Shown here piece after piece: positions 23,156 to 28,624 of a stretch of DNA of 28,624 bases. The stretch is from NCBI GenBank assembly GCA_030740295.1, contig JASLXP010000636.1, positions 1 through 28,624 of the forward strand, given 5' to 3'. Every line of letters starts with the position of its first letter. The stretch's first letter is position 1. Origin of the DNA: Planctomycetota bacterium. Lineage in GTDB: Bacteria; Planctomycetota; PUPC01; JACPCR01. The notes beneath the pieces were generated by a model, which was not told the DNA's origin, did not search any database, and saw only the letters and a program-made list of their open reading frames with translations. A program made the position numbers and the translations under genes.

Positions 23156-25885
23156 TCAGTTATTAGCTTTGGTTGTCTCAGGCCCCTGGTTCTCTTTCTC
23201 TTCCCTGGCACTGAACACATAACCCAACAGGATCGGCAGAACCAGCAGCGTCACCACCAGGGCGCTGCCGACTGCAATCGTCAGCAGGAGGCCCAGGCTG
23301 TAGATACCATAATGGCCCGCGCACATCAGGCTGCCGAAACCGACCATCGTGGAGAGGAAACTCAGGATGACTGCCCGCGCCGTGCTGCTGACGAGGAGAT
23401 TGTCCGCACTTTTCTCCTCGCGCGCCCGGTGCACCATGTGGATGCCGCCATCCACTGCGATGCCGATGATGAGAGGGATGACAACAAGATTCGCCAGATT
23501 GAATTGAAGGCCGAACAGCCACATCAGGCCGACCGTCCAAAGTGTGGCGATTAAGACAGGAAATAAACAGAGCAGCGTGTCAGAAACACGGCGGAATGTA
23601 ATGAAAACGATCAGCAGAATCGCGGCGAATGCATAAAAGCCACCCTCCACGTATCCGTCTTTCATCAGGGTGATGGATTCGCTTCCAACGACCGGCGGGC
23701 CGGTGACGTCCGGATCGACGGTACGCAGTTCGTTCACGAACTCGAGCATCGTCTCGCGCTGCCAGATGTTGTCCTTTGCGTAAATGCGAAGCAGATAGTG
23801 TCCATCCGCGTTCACAGATCGCTCGCGAATCGCGGCTGGCACGTCAGCGAGTTCCAGCGGGGTCGGGGATGCGTTTGTCTTGAGCATCGTGAGTTTGTCG
23901 ATGAAATCCGCGTGAAGCTGTTCCTGAAAACCGCCCAGGCCCTTAGCTGCTTTGGACGTTTCCAGGTTCTTCAGCGATTCGATAAGTCTGAGCAGCTCGG
24001 CGCGCGCGTTCTGAATTTCTGAATCCAGTGAGTCCTCTTTATCGTCCGTGGTGCGGAGGGTGAATTTCACCTTGTCCAGGATGACGAGCAGCTTCTGGAT
24101 GTTGGGTTCTTCAGGAGTGGCCGGCTCATCCAGATCGAATTCATCCAGAATCTCTGCCACTGATTCGAGCGCTTCGATTCTTTCAGCCTGTACCTTCCGA
24201 GGCGGAACCAGATCGAGAAGGCTCTGGACCCGATCCACTGTGGGCAGCCGTTTTAATGCGTCCCTTTTCCTTACCGCTTCCTCCGCTGATTCCGCGCTTG
24301 CTAGGGCGAACCAGGAAGATTCCTTCGCGCTCTCGAGAATCCTCTTCTCCCACCGAACGGATTCTGTTTTCGATGACTGCAGATTCAGAAGATTGTAATC
24401 AAAACCAACGCTGAACAGCGCGGGTATTGACAGTGCCGTAGCGATGGCAGCGCCTCCGAGAATAGATTTCGGTTGTCTTTGAATCCGCCCCACCAGACCC
24501 GATCCTCTTCGCTTGAGTTTTTCGGGATCAGGCGTTCTCTCCTTGCGATCGATCAGCATCAGAAAAGCGGGCAGGCAGACGATCGTGGAGAGGAATGTCA
24601 GCATAATGCCACCGCCGGAGATCCAGCCCAGCTCTCGAATGCCCTGGAAATCAGCAAGCATGATGGCAAGGAAAGCCAGAGCCGTGGTGATCGAGGTGGC
24701 GAATAAGCCAGGCAACGTGTGGGTGAGGGTGATATCGAGCGACTGTTGCGGATTGAAGCCCTTGAATCGCTCCTCCTCATATCGAGTGAGCAGATGGAAA
24801 CCGAAGTCAATGCCCAGCCCTATCAGGATGGATGTAAATGCCACGGTCAGAATGCTCAGGTGTCCCACCGTCAGCGTGAGATATCCCATAGACCAACAGA
24901 TACCGATCAGCAGGCAGATCACGACCAGGATCGGCCGGCGAATTTCGAGGAACGCCACGAAGTAGAGGAAGGCAACGCCGGCCAGCGAGAGAAATGCGGC
25001 GAGTTTCATATCGTCTTGCGCAGATGTCATCTCATCCGCGCCCAGCGCGGGCTGCCCGGTCACACCGGCTTCGATGCCCGGGTAGCTTCCCTTTAATTCA
25101 GCAACGGCCTGCCTGATAAAAGAGATGGGCCCAGCGTGTTTCAGAAACCCTTCACCAGGCACATGGCGGACCTGCATGATCAGGTAGCGGTCGTCTTTTG
25201 TCGTGATGTATCCATCGTGCTGCACTTTTCCGCCAAAGAGTTCGGCCCAGGGCGAGACATAGATTTCCTGTCTGCCGGCGGCCGCCGCATTCATCTGCCT
25301 GAGAAGGGAAGACAGGAAACGGATCTGATGCGCATCCTCCGAATCTGACTCCTCACCGATCAGCCCAACACCGATAATCTCTTCGACCAGTGCCTCCTTC
25401 ATTTTCCGGTTGATGAATTTGAATACCAGGTAAAGGGAAGGTTCCTCCAGCAGCTCCTCAATGAATTCCTGATGATCGCTGAAGTTGTCGTAAAGCTCTT
25501 CAATGTCTTCCGCCGTAAGGAACAGCAGTTTCTTGCCTTCAAAAAGCTCGGGATCGACGCGATGGAAAACTTCGGCGACCTGTTCTCTGGCGGCTGTCAG
25601 TTTCGTTGCCAGTTCGTCAGCAAAATTCCGCATCTCAGTCTGGTTCTCTGATTCTATCGCCACGATCAGATCGTCCAGCCCTTTGAATTCATTCTCATAC
25701 TCCGCCATCCGTTGCACGTATCGCTGATGCTTCGAGACCAGGTCATTCCGGTCCGTCTTGAACTCCAGCGAATGTGCCGTCAGCCAGACACCTGCGGCAG
25801 CCAGGCAGAGGCTGGCCGCCAAGGCAGGCAGCGGGTGCTCGCCGCACTTGAGTGAAAGTTTTCGAATGTGATTCTGTCCGACCAT
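23156..25885 (-). CDS. MMPL/RND-family transporter, HpnN-like
   Basis: This 909-residue inner-membrane protein has the RND layout: one N-terminal helix (about 22-42), a large extracytoplasmic loop (about 45-285) that is helix-rich, and five helices (about 288-440). A second helix (about 470-490) leads into a second large loop (about 495-735), followed by five more helices (about 740-895). The paired GLGIDFGFHLLTRYEEER and GIAVDGGIHMVHRAREEK segments are the conserved membrane Asp motifs that relay protons in the MMPL and HpnN branch. HpnN moves hopanoids to the outer membrane; other members carry lipids. No hopanoid genes are in the window, so the substrate is unknown. Its ATG is 7 bp after the stop of the TIM-barrel gene on the same strand, so the two are probably cotranscribed. 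Confidence 0.9.
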   Translation of the reverse strand: MVGQNHIRKLSLKCGEHPLPALAASLCLAAAGVWLTAHSLEFKTDRNDLVSKHQRYVQRMAEYENEFKGLDDLIVAIESENQTEMRNFADELATKLTAAREQVAEVFHRVDPELFEGKKLLFLTAEDIEELYDNFSDHQEFIEELLEEPSLYLVFKFINRKMKEALVEEIIGVGLIGEESDSEDAHQIRFLSSLLRQMNAAAAGRQEIYVSPWAELFGGKVQHDGYITTKDDRYLIMQVRHVPGEGFLKHAGPISFIRQAVAELKGSYPGIEAGVTGQPALGADEMTSAQDDMKLAAFLSLAGVAFLYFVAFLEIRRPILVVICLLIGICWSMGYLTLTVGHLSILTVAFTSILIGLGIDFGFHLLTRYEEERFKGFNPQQSLDITLTHTLPGLFATSITTALAFLAIMLADFQGIRELGWISGGGIMLTFLSTIVCLPAFLMLIDRKERTPDPEKLKRRGSGLVGRIQRQPKSILGGAAIATALSIPALFSVGFDYNLLNLQSSKTESVRWEKRILESAKESSWFALASAESAEEAVRKRDALKRLPTVDRVQSLLDLVPPRKVQAERIEALESVAEILDEFDLDEPATPEEPNIQKLLVILDKVKFTLRTTDDKEDSLDSEIQNARAELLRLIESLKNLETSKAAKGLGGFQEQLHADFIDKLTMLKTNASPTPLELADVPAAIRERSVNADGHYLLRIYAKDNIWQRETMLEFVNELRTVDPDVTGPPVVGSESITLMKDGYVEGGFYAFAAILLIVFITFRRVSDTLLCLFPVLIATLWTVGLMWLFGLQFNLANLVVIPLIIGIAVDGGIHMVHRAREEKSADNLLVSSTARAVILSFLSTMVGFGSLMCAGHYGIYSLGLLLTIAVGSALVVTLLVLPILLGYVFSAREEKENQGPETTKANN

Positions 25886-25892
25886 GACCGAA

Positions 25893-26750
25893 CTAAGATC
25901 GCCGGATCGGGGGAAGTTCGCTACCGATTCCCTGGTGTCGAATCATCTGATCGAATCGCTCACCCGTCCGGCGCGCTTCGTGGAGGAACTCCACCTCGTC
26001 TTCGATTCCGCTGTTGCGCTGGACGACCTCCATGCTTGTCACCTTCTCATAGGAGGAGCGGGCGATGATTTTGGCAAGGCGTATCCAATCGACGCTGCCC
26101 TGGAAAAGCGGCTGATGAAGATCGCCGCTTGCGTCGTTGTCATTCAGGTGAAGTGAGATCAGGCGATGCTTGACCTTGTCCAACTGATCGAGTCCGTTTC
26201 CACAGATGTTGCCGTGGCCGGAGTCGTAACACACGCCGAGGAAGTCGGGCGAATATGAATTAAGCAGCGAGTCCAGTCTCGGAAAACTGTCAGGCACCAG
26301 GTTTTCGGCTGCGATCCTTATGCCATGCTCGCGTGCAAAGGGCTCGAGGGAATCGAGGGCTGAGCGCAGATGGTCTTCGAGAAAGTTCTCTCGATCCTGG
26401 TCCTCTTGAATGGCCGGGACGTGCAGGATGATCACGTCGCCGCCAAGTCTGGAGGTCATGCTGATCCGGTTTCGGATCAGTTCCAAGCCGGCCTGCCGCT
26501 CGTACTCCAATTCCGACAGCCAGTGTTTTTCACGGCCAACGGATGCATGGCAGTCATTGAGTTTGAGATTGAATTCGCTGAGCCATTTACCGATCTGTTC
26601 GACCTCACTGTCAGAGTAAAGAAAGTCGGTGTTCCAGTGATGGCACCAATGCAGGTGGGTGAAGCCTGCCTCAGCGATGGCGCGCAGATAGGGCTCCGGG
26701 CATTCACGGTCTTTGACGTAGTCGGTAGTGATTGAGAGTTGGATGGTCAT
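25893..26750 (-). CDS. sugar phosphate isomerase/epimerase-like TIM-barrel protein
   Basis: This 285-residue member of the xylose-isomerase-like TIM-barrel family is diverged from the one at 190-1113. Visible family features are FTHLHWCHHW near the N-terminus, DVIILHVPA, RIAAENLVPD (metal-binding Glu), VCYDSGHGNICG (Asp and His), ISLHLNDN (His), GSVDWIRLA and the C-terminal Glu in VTSMEVV. These positions fit the divalent-metal site of the family. No signal peptide is seen. It sits between the DUF6288-type gene (40 bp upstream) and the MMPL gene (7 bp downstream). The pairing with a lipid-type transporter is unexplained. Substrate unknown. Confidence 0.85.
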   Translation of the reverse strand: MTIQLSITTDYVKDRECPEPYLRAIAEAGFTHLHWCHHWNTDFLYSDSEVEQIGKWLSEFNLKLNDCHASVGREKHWLSELEYERQAGLELIRNRISMTSRLGGDVIILHVPAIQEDQDRENFLEDHLRSALDSLEPFAREHGIRIAAENLVPDSFPRLDSLLNSYSPDFLGVCYDSGHGNICGNGLDQLDKVKHRLISLHLNDNDASGDLHQPLFQGSVDWIRLAKIIARSSYEKVTSMEVVQRNSGIEDEVEFLHEARRTGERFDQMIRHQGIGSELPPIRRS

Positions 26751-26790
26751 ATCGAAAACATATTGTCGGGGGTGCCGAATTCAGTTGTTT

Positions 26791-28257
26791 TCACTTGGCT
26801 TCGCGGGTCACTAATTTCGCGCCGGTCATCTGCAGCTTCTTGAACTTCACGCTCAGAATGAGGGCGGTCGCTGCAGTGGCCGAAAGGCGCGGGCCGGCTG
26901 CGTAATCCTGCGGGTTGTTATCACGATTGGGCTGATAGTAGAACGTGCCATCCACACATTGCGAGAGGCTGAAAAACCACCGGTTGTGATCCATCAGCTT
27001 TCTGAAGCTGCCGGCATCCACGTGTGCGCCAAGGCCGGTCCAGGCGAGACCCAGGAGTGGCGAGCCGTGGGTGTCATGGAATGTGTCGGGGTTGTTGCCG
27101 ATGCAGGACGCGTTCAGTCTGGCGAAATCCTGGTATGTCTTGCCGCCCACGGGGCTGAGGGAGTGGGCGAGGGCGGAGGCGCCGGTGCGGCCCATGTCCG
27201 CATACTTTGGTTTGTCCTTGCCGCGGTCTTTGTACCAGACGTAGCCGATCTTGTTCGTTCCCCTGACGGCAAAATCGTGAGCGGCCTGGTATCGCTTTTC
27301 GTCCACCTTAATCCCGCAGCGCATCATCAGGGACCAGGCCATTTTGCATTGCATGGTGATGACCTGAATGGCGCCGTAACCATTTCCCTCTTTCCTGTGA
27401 GGCCGGTGTCCCCAACCGCCGTTGGGTGCCTGGGCCTGTTCGATCCAGGAGTTGATCTCCTGCAATTCCGGCAACACCCATTTCTCGCCGGTGAGGAGGT
27501 AATATTCGGCCAGCGTCGCACCGAACATTCCGTATTTCCAGCAGTCAAGCCCGCGGAGTGTAAGCTTGGCGCCAGTCACCTTCGCCATGGCTGTGACGGC
27601 CTTCTTCACCGCGGGCATATGTTTCGGATTGCCGCTGGCCATCAGCGCCAAGGTGGCAAATGCCTGGATGTGCGGGCGGCGGTGCCACGTGCCGTCGTCT
27701 TTCTGATTCTTCAGAAGATGGGCATAGTTTTCTTCGAGAATCAGGTCGGTCTTTTTGCAGTCGTATGGATACGTTTTCGAATACATCCCATAAGTATTCG
27801 GCAGCTTGATCTTGACCTTGATCTCGTCTCCGTCTCGGAGCACTTTCAGAGATAGCGTTCTGAACAGTTTTCCCTGACTGGCTTCCAGTGCGTTTCCGAA
27901 GTCCATCATCGGGCCCTGGTAGCCAAACTTACCGACGCCGTAGCCGAATTTATGCGGAGTGACGAAATCCTTGCCGTTGGCGCCAATGACGATGTCGCCT
28001 TCCTTGAGGAGGCCCCAGGCAGGCGTGTCTTTGAACACATACTTGATGACCAGTTGCCTCGGCTTGTTTTCATCGATGAGTGCGCGGGCGCCGGTGATTC
28101 CCAGATTGATGTACCAGCCCGGCACCTCCGCGTCCGGGCCAGCCTTTGTCGTTCGATTCCATGTGGACATGCGTCCCGTGCGAAGGGCCCAGGCGGGCGT
28201 GAAGGATATGACGAAGACAATCAGGAGAAGGAGGCGTTTATGGTGTGTGTGAGGCAT
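26791..28257 (-). CDS. secreted PDZ and alpha-toroid protein, DUF6288-like
   Basis: This is a 488-residue protein. A signal peptide follows the ATG at 28255-28257 (PHTHHKRLLLLIVFVISFTPAWA). A PDZ-like domain comes next (about 35-165), with strands DTPAWGLLKEGDIVIGANGKDF and LSLKVLRDGDEIKVKIKLP. The rest (about 180-480) has repeated helical pairs and phrases such as DDGTWHRRPHIQAFATLALMASG and NGGWGHRPHRKEGNGYGA, the alpha/alpha-toroid pattern of prenyltransferase-like and squalene-cyclase-like repeats. This matches the DUF6288 proteins of PVC-type bacteria, whose function is unknown. The frame opens 11 codons further upstream, but those codons run into repeat DNA, so the signal-peptide ATG is preferred. 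It is followed by the TIM-barrel gene. Confidence 0.8.
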   Translation of the reverse strand: MPHTHHKRLLLLIVFVISFTPAWALRTGRMSTWNRTTKAGPDAEVPGWYINLGITGARALIDENKPRQLVIKYVFKDTPAWGLLKEGDIVIGANGKDFVTPHKFGYGVGKFGYQGPMMDFGNALEASQGKLFRTLSLKVLRDGDEIKVKIKLPNTYGMYSKTYPYDCKKTDLILEENYAHLLKNQKDDGTWHRRPHIQAFATLALMASGNPKHMPAVKKAVTAMAKVTGAKLTLRGLDCWKYGMFGATLAEYYLLTGEKWVLPELQEINSWIEQAQAPNGGWGHRPHRKEGNGYGAIQVITMQCKMAWSLMMRCGIKVDEKRYQAAHDFAVRGTNKIGYVWYKDRGKDKPKYADMGRTGASALAHSLSPVGGKTYQDFARLNASCIGNNPDTFHDTHGSPLLGLAWTGLGAHVDAGSFRKLMDHNRWFFSLSQCVDGTFYYQPNRDNNPQDYAAGPRLSATAATALILSVKFKKLQMTGAKLVTREAK

Positions 28258-28261
28258 CTGG

Positions 28262-28320
28262 AGAATTTGGATTCGAAATTCAGGATACAAGATTCAAGGG
28301 GATTCAGGATTCAGGATTCA
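28262..28320. repeat. heptamer array, unit GATTCNN (reverse of NNGAATC)
   Basis: About eight 7-bp units run from 28262 to 28320, with one 3-base slip at 28297-28299. The last three units (28300-28320) are identical GGATTCA. It lies between the PmoA-like and DUF6288-type genes, in the leader of the latter. It is the same unit as at 14133-14215 read on the other strand. Confidence 0.8.
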
Positions 28321-28369
28321 TGTCGGCCTCTGGATGGTTCTTTGGAATGCCTCTTGAAACCAAAATCAT

Positions 28370-28624
28370 CTACTTCGTTACTTCCACCTTCGCCGGGCTG
28401 GCGTAATCGTTCCAGAGGGCGTTCGCCAATGCAGCGTCAGGCTTGCCATCGTGAATAAGGTAGCGGTATCGGGAGATATATTCCTTTCTCGGCTCAATCT
28501 TGAATGGGCCGAGAACGAGTGGGGCAAATACGAAATAAGGCAGCTTGGGGTGCAGGCGCACAGGTTGGGGAAACCGAAAGTTTTCGGGATGGCCCAGAAT
28601 CGTCGTGCCACACCAATGTCCATC
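28370..28624 (-). CDS. C-terminal part of a PmoA-family (DUF6807-like) protein (partial)
   Basis: The frame is open from the window edge to its stop at 28370-28372 and gives 84 residues. It contains DGHWCGTTILGHPENFRFP near the start and RYRYLIHDGKPDAALANALWNDYA near the end. This resembles the C-terminus of PmoA-family/DUF6807 proteins, which share a galactose-mutarotase-like fold and end in a 'YR..VHDG..d...l..lW..ya' block. They are frequent in PVC bacteria next to sugar oxidoreductases and ThuA proteins. The first part of the gene lies outside the window. It is upstream of the DUF6288-type gene on the same strand, with 112 bp and a heptamer array between them. Confidence 0.7.
   Translation of the reverse strand, partial: DGHWCGTTILGHPENFRFPQPVRLHPKLPYFVFAPLVLGPFKIEPRKEYISRYRYLIHDGKPDAALANALWNDYASPAKVEVTK

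Noticed and set aside
26959..27855. A 298-codon open frame on the plus strand
   Set aside because: It lies wholly opposite the DUF6288-type gene, which has a signal peptide, PDZ and toroid motifs; the plus-strand translation has no recognisable domain.
1..28624. An integrated phage, insertion sequence or genomic island
   Set aside because: No integrase, transposase, terminal inverted repeat pair, tRNA attachment site or phage structural gene was seen.

Overview
The window is bacterial chromosomal DNA, gene-dense and of moderately high G+C. It carries no rRNA, tRNA, CRISPR array, transposase or phage gene that I can see. The gene content suggests a heterotroph of the Planctomycetota/Verrucomicrobiota/Lentisphaerota (PVC) type or a similar environmental lineage. 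The pointers are a ThuA-domain secreted protein, two sugar-phosphate-isomerase-like TIM barrels, a phytanoyl-CoA-dioxygenase-like gene, an HpaI-type aldolase, a PDZ protein of the DUF6288 kind, a PmoA-family (DUF6807-like) C-terminus, large Concanavalin-A-like proteins, FHA proteins and a CHAT/NB-ARC/TPR giant. The phylum is inferred from family content only.

Layout. 1-4.1 kb: the 3' end of a possible SGNH hydrolase, then a minus-strand block with a TIM-barrel isomerase, a SAM methyltransferase, rho and coaE. 4.2-8 kb: a plus-strand block with a membrane-anchored coiled-coil protein ending in two BRCT-like domains, a frameshifted PhyH dioxygenase, a short membrane-protein fragment and a secreted ThuA protein, facing a minus-strand HpaI-type aldolase. 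9-14 kb: a translationally coupled pair (ATGA overlap) of a double-FHA transmembrane protein and a five-domain jelly-roll protein. 14.2-17.5 kb: minus-strand Nudix hydrolase, a two-haem-type membrane protein and a SufS-like aminotransferase. 17.6-22.8 kb: two small membrane-anchored helical proteins, a strong intrinsic terminator, then the 1160-residue CHAT/NB-ARC/TPR protein. 23.1-28.6 kb: a minus-strand run of a PmoA-family end, a DUF6288-type protein, a second TIM barrel and an MMPL/RND transporter.

The most notable points are: (i) a CHAT domain that appears to have lost both catalytic residues, fused to an NB-ARC NTPase and six TPR-like repeats in exact 40-residue register; (ii) a two-gene FHA/jelly-roll module that looks like a trans-envelope phosphothreonine/carbohydrate device, preceded by a 10-bp inverted repeat; (iii) tandem BRCT-like domains on a membrane-anchored coiled coil; (iv) a membrane protein with two H-x13-H helices split by a ~250-residue insert; (v) intergenic arrays of exact 7-bp period, with three different unit sequences, abutting gene starts and stops; (vi) a LacI-family-like palindrome at the start of the SufS-like gene.
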